DNA of 64,000 nt from Pedobacter cryoconitis (GCF_014207135.1 NZ_JACHCC010000005.1:248001-312000), one strand, 5' to 3'; shown: positions 1 through 7,144, counted from the first letter of the stretch. Notes: generated by a model from the sequence alone, not told the origin. Made by a program: numbers and translations.

Positions 1-1
1 T

Positions 2-832
2 GCAAAGGATAATATCTTAAAACTGTTTAAAAAGGATTTTGTAAGGATCTATTCTGGAAGAGAGCTAAGCAATGGATTATACCTTTCCGGCAATATAGAA
101 TATGCAAACAGGACACCCCTGCTAAATACTTCATTCAGGGCTGCCGGAGATTTTCCGGATAAACAATTTACAGCAAACAATCCATATTCTTTATCCGGAA
201 ACGATTATGCTTTTAGTGCCAATAAAGCACTCACACTTGGTCTGAAGCTGAATATTGCTTTTGCACAAAGCTATATTGAACGTCCCGATTTTAATATCAG
301 ACAAGGCTCCAGATATCCGAAGCTGGAACTGGAATACCGCAAAGGCGTGAAAGGGATCTTTGATTCAGCTGTAGATTTCGATTATGCAGGGATCCGGGTA
401 TTTGACACCAATAAGAAGTTAGGTATTTTAGGCACTTTTAAATATAGTGCAGCCGCAGGTAAATTCTTCAATCGGGACAAAATGTACTATATGGATTTCA
501 AACATTTTGCAGGCAGCGACATTTTCCTCTATACCCAGTTCACTGATGGATTTATGATGCTCAATCCTTATGAATACAGTACAGGAAAGGAATTTTTGGA
601 AGCGCATGCCGAACACAATTTTGGCGGACTATTCCTGAGCAAGATCCCTTTATTCAAAAAGCTAAAACTGGAAGAGGTGATCGGGGTGAATTATCTGACT
701 TCTGATGTAATTAAAAACTATACGGAAGCTTATGTCGGTATACAGCGTTTTGGACTAAGATTCAACCTGGTCAAAACCTTTAATTACAAAAACGGCAACA
801 GCACAGGTTTCAGGGTTTCTGCTGCATTTTAA
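2..832 (+). CDS. DUF5686-family outer membrane protein, C-terminal part (5' end outside window)
   Basis: The frame is open from the first bases of the window to the stop at 832, so this is the last 276 or so residues of a longer gene. Internal landmarks such as RYPKLELEYRKG, YYMDFKHFAG and EAHAEHNFGG, and a tail rich in alternating aromatic residues ending in Phe, match from memory the C-terminal beta-barrel-like half of DUF5686 proteins. These are large Bacteroidota surface proteins, usually with an N-terminal carboxypeptidase-regulatory-like domain. The terminal Phe fits an outer membrane barrel. A methionine at 347 is internal and is not the start. A strong terminator follows about 110 bases downstream. 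The function of the family is unknown. Confidence 0.75.
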   Translation, partial: AKDNILKLFKKDFVRIYSGRELSNGLYLSGNIEYANRTPLLNTSFRAAGDFPDKQFTANNPYSLSGNDYAFSANKALTLGLKLNIAFAQSYIERPDFNIRQGSRYPKLELEYRKGVKGIFDSAVDFDYAGIRVFDTNKKLGILGTFKYSAAAGKFFNRDKMYYMDFKHFAGSDIFLYTQFTDGFMMLNPYEYSTGKEFLEAHAEHNFGGLFLSKIPLFKKLKLEEVIGVNYLTSDVIKNYTEAYVGIQRFGLRFNLVKTFNYKNGNSTGFRVSAAF

Positions 833-938
833 AGAATATATTTTGGAGATCAGGAAGCCAGTTCATAAAAAACATAAAGCTGAAGACAATAAATAACGTT
901 TTAGGCCGTATTATATCTGAGAGCGTTAATTTAGATAA

Positions 939-976
939 CGGGAACCGTCCGCCTGGATGGTTCCCGTTTCTTTTTC
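939..976 (+). terminator. Rho-independent terminator of the DUF5686 gene
   Basis: GGGAACCGTCC (940-950) pairs with GGATGGTTCCC (955-965), with one G-U pair and a 4-base loop, followed by a T-rich run. It lies about 110 bases after the stop at 832. Confidence 0.8.
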
Positions 977-1010
977 CTTCCATTCAATTACCTTTCCTCC
1001 CATTAATTAT

Positions 1011-1018
1011 TATATTTG
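1011..1018 (+). promoter_or_regulatory. Bacteroidota-type -7 element (TATATTTG)
   Basis: TATATTTG is an exact match to the TAnnTTTG -7 consensus of Bacteroidota primary-sigma promoters. It lies 15 bases before the ATG at 1034, giving a leader of only about 10 bases. No clear TTTG -33 element is visible. Confidence 0.45.
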
Positions 1019-1033
1019 AATAACATTATATAT

Positions 1034-1513
1034 ATGAAAACATATCTGTTAGGCTTTTTAGTCATGTTTCTTTTTTTTAACGCTGCCGGCCAGACCCCAG
1101 CTGCAACAGTTCCTGATTTTCAATTTTACAAAGCTGACGGGAAAGCGTTTAACAGATCCCAGATTACCAGCAACAGGAAATCTCTTTTTGTATTTTTTGA
1201 CGCTACTTGCAGTCACTGTCAGAAAACGATGCTTCAACTTTCAAAACGATATGCTGAACTTGACAAGTTAAATATCTACCTGGTTTCTCTTGATCAGCAT
1301 GTAACGATGAATGACTTCATGAGTCATTATGGCAAAAATCTGATTGGTAAGAAAAATGTATTATTACTGGAAGACAGGGATCATGTATTCATCCCTTTGT
1401 TTCAACCTTCAAAATATCCATCATTGTTTTTATATTCTCCTAAAAACACCCTTTTATTTAATACCAGCGGAGATACACAAATTCCTGAGCTTTTCGTGGC
1501 TGTAAAAAAATAG
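1034..1513 (+). CDS. Secreted thioredoxin-fold protein (TlpA/redoxin-like)
   Basis: The ATG at 1034 gives a 159-residue protein. An upstream TTG at 1016 in the same frame is rejected because the hydrophobic signal peptide (residues 1-20, ending near AAGQ) begins at this ATG. The dithiol motif is C59-S-H-C62 in the context DATCSHCQ, placed after a beta strand as in TlpA/ResA-type periplasmic disulfide oxidoreductases. The CSHC pair differs from the WCGPC of cytosolic thioredoxin. The protein probably reduces or exchanges disulfides in the periplasm; the partner is unknown. It is a single gene, convergent with the NUDIX gene. Confidence 0.75.
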   Translation: MKTYLLGFLVMFLFFNAAGQTPAATVPDFQFYKADGKAFNRSQITSNRKSLFVFFDATCSHCQKTMLQLSKRYAELDKLNIYLVSLDQHVTMNDFMSHYGKNLIGKKNVLLLEDRDHVFIPLFQPSKYPSLFLYSPKNTLLFNTSGDTQIPELFVAVKK

Positions 1514-1524
1514 GTCCTGCGTAT

Positions 1525-1917
1525 TTAAGCCCTCAGGCTTTCAAGATAATATTGTACAACAGGGATATCCGCCTCTGCCCAATCCAGTTTTTTTAAATCT
1601 TCAGGAAGAAGCCATAAAAAGGCTGCATGTTCTGTTAAATTGATTTCTCCCCCGATCAGTACACATTGAAAAGGAAGGAGACGGATAATCCGATCCCCCT
1701 GATCATAAATGGAAACTGGTAACGGATTGAGTATTTTTATATCTACCCCTAATTCCTCCCTGATCTCCCGGTACAAACAAGCCTCAGCACTTTCACCAGG
1801 CTCTACTTTACCTCCCGGAAACTCCCATTTTAAAGGCAAATGCATTACTGCACTTCTTTGTGTAACTAAAACTTGTCCATTATAGTCTGTTATCAGTGCA
1901 CAGGATACATCAATCAT
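1525..1917 (-). CDS. NUDIX hydrolase, MutT-like (8-oxo-dGTP diphosphatase type)
   Basis: A 130-residue protein with ATG at 1917. A full Nudix box, Gx5Ex7REUxEExGU, lies at residues 36-58 (G36, E42, R50, E51, E54, E55, G57), which binds the Mg-pyrophosphate of the substrate. Length and the N-terminal CALIT/VLVTQR strands resemble MutT-type enzymes that cleanse oxidised nucleotides. Substrate specificity cannot be read from sequence, and an (d)CTP or other NDP-X pyrophosphatase is possible. It is monocistronic and converges on the thioredoxin-like gene with an 11-base gap. Confidence 0.8.
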   Translation of the reverse strand: MIDVSCALITDYNGQVLVTQRSAVMHLPLKWEFPGGKVEPGESAEACLYREIREELGVDIKILNPLPVSIYDQGDRIIRLLPFQCVLIGGEINLTEHAAFLWLLPEDLKKLDWAEADIPVVQYYLESLRA

Positions 1918-2062
1918 GGTACTAAAATAAGTACAATATTCACGTTACTTCTATAAATTTTAATGATTCATCGGTGAATACACCCTCCTGGCAGACTCCT
2001 GGCCAGGACAATGAATAGTGGCACCTGGTTTGTTCATCACTGTATATCAATCAAATACACAA

Positions 2063-2599
2063 ATGAAAAGATTAATTTTAGCTGTAATCATCGGAGTAGC
2101 TTCGTTAAGCAGCATTAACGCCAATGCACAAATTAGCCTGAGTATAAATATTGGCTCTCAACCTACATGGGGTCCTACAGGATATAATCATGTCGAAAAT
2201 TATTACTTACCAGATATTGATGCCTATTATAATGTCCCTGCTAAAATGTACACCTACCAGGTTAACGGACAATGGGTAAATAGAAATACATTACCATCAA
2301 GATACAGCGGATATGATTTATACAGTGGTTATAAAGTAGTGATCAACAGGCCAAAACCTTATATGAACCATGCCCAGGACGTCAGACAATACAGTAAATT
2401 CAAAAATTACCGTGGGAAACAAGAGATGATCAGGGATAATCGTGATAAAAGATACGATGAATCGAGAAAAAACATAGGATCCCGTCCGAATGAAAGAGAC
2501 CATAACAATGGTAGGGGTAATAATGGTAACGGAAGAGGTAATGGTAAGGACGGACGTGATCAGAACAATGGAAGAGATCACAGAGATAACAGAAATTAG
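2063..2599 (+). CDS. Secreted protein with Asn/Gly/Arg/Asp-rich tail, unknown function
   Basis: The ATG at 2063 starts a clear signal peptide (residues 1-23, ending NANAQ). A GTG at 2018 would only add a non-signal extension and is rejected. The mature N-terminal half contains WGPTGYNHVENYYLPDID and PAKMYTYQVNGQWV, a pattern I recall from uncharacterised Sphingobacteriaceae proteins. From about residue 118 the chain becomes strongly charged, and its last 35 residues are almost only N, G, R, D and H in short repeats (NNGRGNNGNGRGNG). This tail is probably disordered and may bind polyanions. A hairpin terminator follows at 2634. No function can be assigned. Confidence 0.65.
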   Translation: MKRLILAVIIGVASLSSINANAQISLSINIGSQPTWGPTGYNHVENYYLPDIDAYYNVPAKMYTYQVNGQWVNRNTLPSRYSGYDLYSGYKVVINRPKPYMNHAQDVRQYSKFKNYRGKQEMIRDNRDKRYDESRKNIGSRPNERDHNNGRGNNGNGRGNGKDGRDQNNGRDHRDNRN

Positions 2600-2633
2600 G
2601 TTCACACAACAACACACAATACACACCGTAAAA

Positions 2634-2661
2634 GCGCTGGCCCTTTGAAGCCAGCGTTTTT
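2634..2661 (+). terminator. Rho-independent terminator
   Basis: CGCTGGC (2635-2641) pairs with GCCAGCG (2650-2656) around an 8-base loop and is followed by TTTTTG. It lies 35 bases after the stop at 2599. Confidence 0.75.
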
Positions 2662-2734
2662 GCGTTAACAGCTTCTTATATTGATTTTATATTTATATTG
2701 AGGAAATTATTCATAACCGTAGAAATTACACACC

Positions 2735-3520
2735 ATGAACCTGTCTTTAACAAATAAATATGCAGTAATCTGTGGAAGCACACAAGGTATTGGATTAGCT
2801 ACTGCTGTTATTCTGGCTCGTTTAGGAGCTAACTGCATCCTGATCGCAAGAAATGAGGATGCATTAATTAAGGCACTCAAAGACTTACCAGTCACAGAAG
2901 GCCAGCAACACGCTTATGGCGTGGCTGATTTCACAGATCCTTCAGGTTTAGCTCTGGTTATACAGGATATTGTCTCCCGGACACCAATAGAAATCCTGAT
3001 TAATAACAGCGGGGGGCCTAAACCAGGACCTATTACCGAAGCTACGGCAACAGACTTCAGTCAGGCTTTTAATCAGCATTTGATTTGTAATCAGTTATTA
3101 GTTAATGCCGTCTTACCAGGGATGAAATCCCGTGGTTATGGCCGGATTATTAATATCGTTTCTACTTCAGTAAAAACTCCCTTGCCAAATCTTGGAGTAT
3201 CTAATACAATCCGGGCCGCAGTTGCTTCCTGGGCAAAAACTCTTTCTAATGAAATTGGCCAGTACAATATTACAGTAAATAATGTACTCCCTGGACTAAC
3301 AGCTACCACGCGTTACGATAAACTGGTTGAGAGTATTTCAGGCAGTACGAATACTTCTGCAGCTGAAGTGGAACAGGGACTGATTAATACTGTCCCTATG
3401 AGAAGAATAGGTAACGCCGAAGAAATCGGGAATGTGATCGCTTTCCTTGCCTCTCCTGCGGCTTCGTATGTTACGGGTACCAGTATCCCGGTAGACGGTG
3501 GAAGAACACCTGCTATTTAA
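2735..3520 (+). CDS. SDR-family oxidoreductase with altered catalytic residues
   Basis: A 261-residue short-chain dehydrogenase/reductase with ATG at 2735. The cofactor-binding turn is GSTQGIG (residues 14-20); NNSGG replaces the usual NNAG; the C-terminal strand YVTGTSIPVDGG is typical of FabG-like SDRs. Aligned by eye to a classical SDR, the active-site YxxxK becomes SNTIR, so Tyr is replaced by Ser and Lys by Arg, while the preceding Ser is kept. I recall a branch annotated as 3-oxoacyl-ACP reductase with SN.LRA in this place, so this looks like a family trait and not decay. The reaction is unknown. A hairpin terminator lies beyond the DnaA-box region. Confidence 0.75.
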   Translation: MNLSLTNKYAVICGSTQGIGLATAVILARLGANCILIARNEDALIKALKDLPVTEGQQHAYGVADFTDPSGLALVIQDIVSRTPIEILINNSGGPKPGPITEATATDFSQAFNQHLICNQLLVNAVLPGMKSRGYGRIINIVSTSVKTPLPNLGVSNTIRAAVASWAKTLSNEIGQYNITVNNVLPGLTATTRYDKLVESISGSTNTSAAEVEQGLINTVPMRRIGNAEEIGNVIAFLASPAASYVTGTSIPVDGGRTPAI

Positions 3521-3547
3521 ACACTGACCAGCAAGATATTAACATAG

Positions 3548-3645
3548 TAATCAACAATTATTGTGAATAAGTACATCATATTATCCACAATAGTCCACAT
3601 TAAACAGAGTGTAATCAACAAGTTATAAACATCGGCTGTGGATAA
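3548..3645. other. Cluster of DnaA-box-like 9-mers (candidate replication origin or DnaA-titration site)
   Basis: The spacer after the SDR gene holds two perfect TTATCCACA boxes, at 3581-3589 (+) and 3637-3645 (-). A one-mismatch box TTATTCACA lies at 3562-3570 (-). Two-mismatch boxes are TAATCAACA at 3548-3556 and 3612-3620, TAGTCCACA at 3591-3599, and TTATAAACA at 3623-3631. That is seven sites in 98 bases, next to the AT-rich stretch AAAATAATATATA. Clustering of this kind is known from bacterial oriC and from DnaA-titration sites. No dnaA gene is in view, but Bacteroidota origins need not adjoin dnaA. Confidence 0.5.
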
Positions 3646-3666
3646 AATAATATATACCACAAAAAA

Positions 3667-3694
3667 GGGTGCATCAATATGATACACCCTCCCC
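3667..3694. terminator. Bidirectional terminator hairpin (GGGTGYATC type)
   Basis: GGGTGCATC (3667-3675) pairs with GATACACCC (3681-3689), with one mismatch, between convergent genes. A-run on the left and T-run on the right allow use on both strands; on the minus strand TTTTTT follows directly after the stem. It closely resembles the core of the palindrome at 22575-22636. Confidence 0.65.
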
Positions 3695-3722
3695 CTTTTA
3701 TGATGATTCTGTGTTATATTTA

Positions 3723-4037
3723 TTATTGAACCACTACACCATCTTTGTTGATTTTAATAAAAGCTTTTTCGGTGCCTTTTTTAACATCAATCTGATAGTA
3801 TTGGGATTTGTCAGCAGCGGTTACCAAAAAGGCCGTTGTAGCTGTCCAGTCCTTATAGGCATCTGCTTTTAAAGTCGCAGTAACCGGGGCCGGAAGTTCT
3901 TCCAATTTAACAGGTACTTTTTGTGTACTGTCTGCTGATATAGTTAAAGTTAACGGAGTTTTAGTTTCCGCTGCTTTTACTGTAGATATTCCTGTGAATG
4001 TTAATAATGCTGCTGCAGCTAAGATGTAAGTTTTCAT
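3723..4037 (-). CDS. Small secreted protein, PepSY-like
   Basis: The ATG at 4037 gives 104 residues with a signal peptide ending near VKAAET (about residue 23). Upstream in-frame codons would place the signal peptide internally and are rejected. The mature part (LPAPVTATLKADAYKDW, then QYYQIDVKKG and INKDGVVV) follows the pattern 'residues that should not be exceeded, lysine-rich helix, then YYxV strand and KDG turn' seen in small PepSY-like/DUF2874-like Bacteroidota proteins. The role is unknown. It is a single gene between the DnaA-box spacer and a long AT-rich spacer. Confidence 0.65.
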   Translation of the reverse strand: MKTYILAAAALLTFTGISTVKAAETKTPLTLTISADSTQKVPVKLEELPAPVTATLKADAYKDWTATTAFLVTAADKSQYYQIDVKKGTEKAFIKINKDGVVVQ

Positions 4038-4235
4038 AACAATTTGTTTTATTCTGTTTGAAATAATTATTTTCTTTATTCGTAGGTGATTCATTCAATC
4101 GCTAACTATAGTCACACAATAGTGCCAAAATCAAAAATAAAACACAACAAACTTAAAAACAGTTAATTACAAATAAACATAAGAAAACCATTTGGGGAAT
4201 AACGCTACAATCTGATGAGACAGGTAACAAAAGAA

Positions 4236-4264
4236 AAATGCTGACATCCATCAGCATTTTTTTT
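4236..4264. terminator. Orphan bidirectional terminator hairpin
   Basis: AAATGCTGA (4236-4244) and TCAGCATTT (4251-4259) form a perfect 9-bp stem with a 6-base loop. A T-run follows on the plus strand, and TTTTTCTTTT follows on the minus strand. No coding gene ends here on either strand, so it may end an unannotated small RNA or insulate the spacer. Confidence 0.6.
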
Positions 4265-4336
4265 ATTAACTACCTATTTATAAGCCTAGACGCTTATTTC
4301 TTTCGCAGTTATTTATCTGCATATTTTCAAAAAGGT

Positions 4337-4363
4337 AATTCTATCAGATAAAAAGATAGAATT
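4337..4363. repeat. Perfect inverted repeat AATTCTATC-N9-GATAGAATT
   Basis: The two 9-base arms at 4337-4345 and 4355-4363 are exact complements. The right arm lies in the word AAGATAGAATT, which occurs again in the repeat at 4436-4456. It may be an operator or part of an AT-rich structural site. Confidence 0.55.
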
Positions 4364-4435
4364 CAAATAAAAAACACGAGTAATAATTCAACTAATTGAG
4401 CGTCAATTTATTATCCAAGCGTTTAATACTAGTAT

Positions 4436-4456
4436 ATAATTCTAAGATAGAATTAT
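4436..4456. repeat. Perfect inverted repeat ATAATTCTA-AGA-TAGAATTAT
   Basis: The 9-base arms at 4436-4444 and 4448-4456 are exact complements with a 3-base spacer. It shares the half-site GATAGAATT with the inverted repeat about 90 bases upstream, and lies 190 bases before the yceH-like gene. Confidence 0.55.
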
Positions 4457-4646
4457 TTCCCAATAAAAACCAAATTATGATCGGTTTTTTTTACAAAAAA
4501 ATTGTTTTAGCAACTTAAATACCCAAAATAAGCTAACAGATAAGGAATATTGTTTTGAAATTAATAACCAGTCCGATTATTACGTACAATTATCTAAAAT
4601 TTAAATTATTTCTGTATCAAGAATCAAATCTTATATATTTATAGCT

Positions 4647-5288
4647 ATGGAAGATAATCTAACTTTACTACTATTAAGTCCTGCCGAACAACGGGTTATG
4701 GGCGTACTTATTGAAAAAAGCAGAACTACACCTGATTATTACCCGATGACTATAGCGGCATTGACAACTGCCTGTAATCAAAAGACCTCCAGAAACCCAA
4801 TTGTCAATTATGATGAGGAAACTGTAACGCTTACACTGAATTCCTTAAAAATCAAAGGATTGACCAGTACTGCTATGGGCGGAAGCAGCCGGAGCACAAA
4901 ATATAAACATAATCTGGCTATTGTATATCCCCTGATTCCGGCAGAGTTGGCTGTAATCTGCCTACTGCTTTTACGCGGTCCGTTAACGCCAGGTGAGATT
5001 AACAGTAATTCGGCAAGATTATATGAATTTGAAACGATTGAGGAAGTTCAGGAAATCCTTCAGAAGCTATCCGCAGAACACCCTCCTTTTGTCAGACAAC
5101 TGGATAAAAAACCCGGACAAAAGGAAGCCAGGTATAAACAGCTGTTTGGTGGTGATACACAAGAGGAAGAGTATCAGGAGCCCGAGATACAGCAGCAACC
5201 ATCTTCAGATCTTGAAAACAGGGTTACTAAACTGGAGCAGGAACTGGAAGAAGTTAAGGAGATGCTCAATCTTTTAATGAACCAATAG
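4647..5288 (+). CDS. yceH: YceH/DUF480-family protein
   Basis: A 213-residue protein with ATG at 4647. It starts LSPAEQRVMGVLIEKS, continues with YYPMTIAALTTACNQKTSRNP and later RGPLTPGEINSNSARLYEF, which are hallmark segments of YceH (DUF480), built from two winged-helix domains. The C-terminal 35 residues after an acidic Glu/Gln-rich linker form a leucine-heptad coiled coil (LENRVTKLEQELEEVKEML), suggesting dimerisation. The molecular function is not established; winged helices suggest nucleic acid or protein binding. It is convergent with the NTF2-like gene, with 3 bases between. Confidence 0.85.
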   Translation: MEDNLTLLLLSPAEQRVMGVLIEKSRTTPDYYPMTIAALTTACNQKTSRNPIVNYDEETVTLTLNSLKIKGLTSTAMGGSSRSTKYKHNLAIVYPLIPAELAVICLLLLRGPLTPGEINSNSARLYEFETIEEVQEILQKLSAEHPPFVRQLDKKPGQKEARYKQLFGGDTQEEEYQEPEIQQQPSSDLENRVTKLEQELEEVKEMLNLLMNQ

Positions 5289-5291
5289 AAA

Positions 5292-5657
5292 TCAATCCAG
5301 CGAAACAAAAAGTTCAGACTGAGTAAGCCATTTCCCTTTAATTTTACGCCACATCGCCGAATAATTACCTCTGAACTTTTCTGTTTTGTAGTTCCATTTA
5401 CCCGTTTCCCAGGCTAATACACCACTATCACCTATAGTAATTTCTGAAGGTAACCGTTCAAAAACTGGTGGGTCATTCCTGAACATATCTTTAAATACTT
5501 CAAGTAAAACCTTCTTACCGGCATATTGTCCTCCTTCACCAGAAATTACCACTATATCGTCCATCCAATATTGTGCAACGCCGGCTGCATCAGCTTTAAG
5601 AATAGCTGCATTTGAATTTTCTCTGGCTTGCTGAATAATTTTAGCTTCGTGATTCAT
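5292..5657 (-). CDS. NTF2-like protein (DUF4440/SnoaL-like)
   Basis: The ATG at 5657 gives 121 residues. The frame is open further upstream, but that stretch is AT-rich and lacks family sequence, so it is treated as leader. The pattern of an N-terminal helix with NAAILKADAAGVAQYWMDDIVVISG, then a GKKVLLEVF segment, GVLAWETGKW and a final YSAMWRKIKGKW strand, is typical of DUF4440 cone-fold proteins. Members are ketosteroid-isomerase-like or binding proteins; the ligand is unknown. The leader contains the 15-base palindrome at 5690-5704. Confidence 0.7.
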   Translation of the reverse strand: MNHEAKIIQQARENSNAAILKADAAGVAQYWMDDIVVISGEGGQYAGKKVLLEVFKDMFRNDPPVFERLPSEITIGDSGVLAWETGKWNYKTEKFRGNYSAMWRKIKGKWLTQSELFVSLD

Positions 5658-5689
5658 ACTTATATATACTGATTTTATGACGATAGATT

Positions 5690-5704
5690 TTTTATCAGAT
5701 AAAA
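5690..5704. repeat. Palindrome TTTTATC-A-GATAAAA in a gene leader
   Basis: A perfect 7+1+7 palindrome, 33 bases upstream of the ATG of the NTF2-like gene. Its right part TATCAGATAAAA (5693-5704) recurs exactly at 4342-4353 in the AT-rich spacer. It may be an operator, but it could be chance in AT-rich DNA. Confidence 0.35.
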
Positions 5705-5876
5705 TGCAAATATACTCCGATGAAATCATCATAAGCATACAACTTACATACTTAATGAATATGCTTATGATAACTTCATCACCGATAAAGAACAATATAT
5801 AACCCCGATGAAAAATATAATTATAATCATTCCTTTTTAGCTGGATTTTTGGTTATTTGCCGGATATAATAAAGAG

Positions 5877-7139
5877 ATGGACATAGGAATAATTGGATTA
5901 GGTGACATGGGGAAACTCTACGCAAAGCATTTTGCCAAAGCAGGGCATAATGTATGCGGAGCAGACCTTCCGGCTTTTCGTGAAAAACTGGAAGAAGAAC
6001 TATCGCCTTTAGGAATAGAAATACTGATTGATGGAAATGCGGTATCGCGCAGATGCGATGTCATTTTTTATGCTGTTGAAGCAGAAAAAATTGCTGAAGT
6101 TGTCGCTTTATATGGCGGGGCAACAAAATACGGAGCTATCGTTGCCGGACAAACATCGGTTAAACACCCAGAAATAGAAGCTTTTGAAAAGTACTTACCA
6201 AATGATGTAAACATCATTACCTGCCATTCTCTGCATGGTCCTGGTTTTGATCCCAAAGGGCAAACCCTGATAGTGATTCCACATCGCTGCGATCAGATGG
6301 CTTATCAACGAATGACTGATTTACTTGCTGTACTGGGTTCGGACATAGTAGAAATGAAAGATTATCATGAACATGATAAAATTGTAGCTGATACACAAGC
6401 TGTAACACATATGGGTTTTGAAAGTATGGGAACAGCATGGGCATCAGCAGGCTTCTTTCCCTGGGAAAATCCCTCTTACCTGGGCGGTATAGACAATGTG
6501 AAAATACTCACTATGCTCCGCATTTTCAGTTACAAATCACATATTTATGCGGGGCTGGCAATTATGAATCCTTATGCCCGTCAACAGATCAAACGTTACG
6601 CCCAGTCAGAATCCGAGCTTTTCAAATTGATGATTATGGAAAAAGAGGCAGAATTCCGTCAAAGGATCAAAGAAGTCAAAAATTTCCTTTTCCCCGACAC
6701 GAAACAGTTTCTGCTGCTGGATAACCAGATCATGAAGGAGTTCTCTCTTTCCGGCAGCGGGGCGCCACATACGCCTAATTCTCATTTGAGTTTACTGAGC
6801 ATGGCCGATGCCTGGTATCACCTGGGAATAAATCCTTACGATAATCTGATCTGTCAGACTCCCCCCTTCCGTTTACGCTTAGGTATCGTTGAATACCTGT
6901 TCAGAGACGAAGAATTACTGGAAGAATCTATCCATGCCGCATTGTATGACAAGCAGATCCGGGCTGACGATCTGGAATTTCATTCGGCAGTAAGGGAATG
7001 GTCTTCCATTATAGGTTATGGAGATATCAATGGCTATAAACAACATTTTGATCAGACAAAAGACTACTTTAACGACAGATTGGAACAGGGCAGAAAACAA
7101 AGCGCTGAAATGATCAACAGATTAAACCGTAATTCTTAA
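5877..7139 (+). CDS. Prephenate dehydrogenase of the fungal Tyr1 type
   Basis: A 420-residue protein with ATG at 5877 after a purine-rich AAAGAG. An N-terminal Rossmann fold (GIIGLGDMG, residues 4-12) is followed by SVKHPEIEAFEKYLP, ITCHSLHGPG, HDKIVADTQAVTH, YAGLAIMNPYARQQI, PNSHLSLLSMADAW and LEFHSAVREWSS. As I remember yeast Tyr1p, these blocks match it in order and almost residue for residue, along the whole length (yeast about 450 residues). The expected reaction is NADP-dependent oxidative decarboxylation of prephenate to 4-hydroxyphenylpyruvate in tyrosine synthesis. It lacks the chorismate-mutase or ACT domains common in bacterial TyrA. The histidine kinase begins 5 bases downstream, probably in the same transcript. 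Confidence 0.8.
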   Translation: MDIGIIGLGDMGKLYAKHFAKAGHNVCGADLPAFREKLEEELSPLGIEILIDGNAVSRRCDVIFYAVEAEKIAEVVALYGGATKYGAIVAGQTSVKHPEIEAFEKYLPNDVNIITCHSLHGPGFDPKGQTLIVIPHRCDQMAYQRMTDLLAVLGSDIVEMKDYHEHDKIVADTQAVTHMGFESMGTAWASAGFFPWENPSYLGGIDNVKILTMLRIFSYKSHIYAGLAIMNPYARQQIKRYAQSESELFKLMIMEKEAEFRQRIKEVKNFLFPDTKQFLLLDNQIMKEFSLSGSGAPHTPNSHLSLLSMADAWYHLGINPYDNLICQTPPFRLRLGIVEYLFRDEELLEESIHAALYDKQIRADDLEFHSAVREWSSIIGYGDINGYKQHFDQTKDYFNDRLEQGRKQSAEMINRLNRNS

Positions 7140-7144
7140 ACCAA

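Larger units (their letters stand above)
4038..4646. other. 600-base AT-rich non-coding spacer
   Basis: No plausible gene is present on either strand. The spacer contains a bidirectional terminator (4236-4264), two related perfect inverted repeats (4337-4363 and 4436-4456) sharing the word AAGATAGAATT, a short repeat TAAGC-N6-GCTTA near 4279-4294, and a partial DnaA-like word TTATCCAAG at 4411. The left part must carry the promoter of the PepSY-like gene and the right part that of the yceH-like gene. No exact TAnnTTTG was found close to either start. Confidence 0.6.

Noticed and set aside
2318-2626. Open frames on the minus strand opposite the Asn/Gly/Arg-rich tail
   Set aside because: Shadow of the low-complexity repeat; composition (Ile, Val, Ser, Thr, Tyr runs) and lack of a start context do not fit a gene.
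4115-4140. Sigma-54-like TGGCAC sequence on the minus strand upstream of the PepSY-like gene
   Set aside because: The -12 element (TTGC at the right spacing) is missing and sigma-54 is rare in this group.
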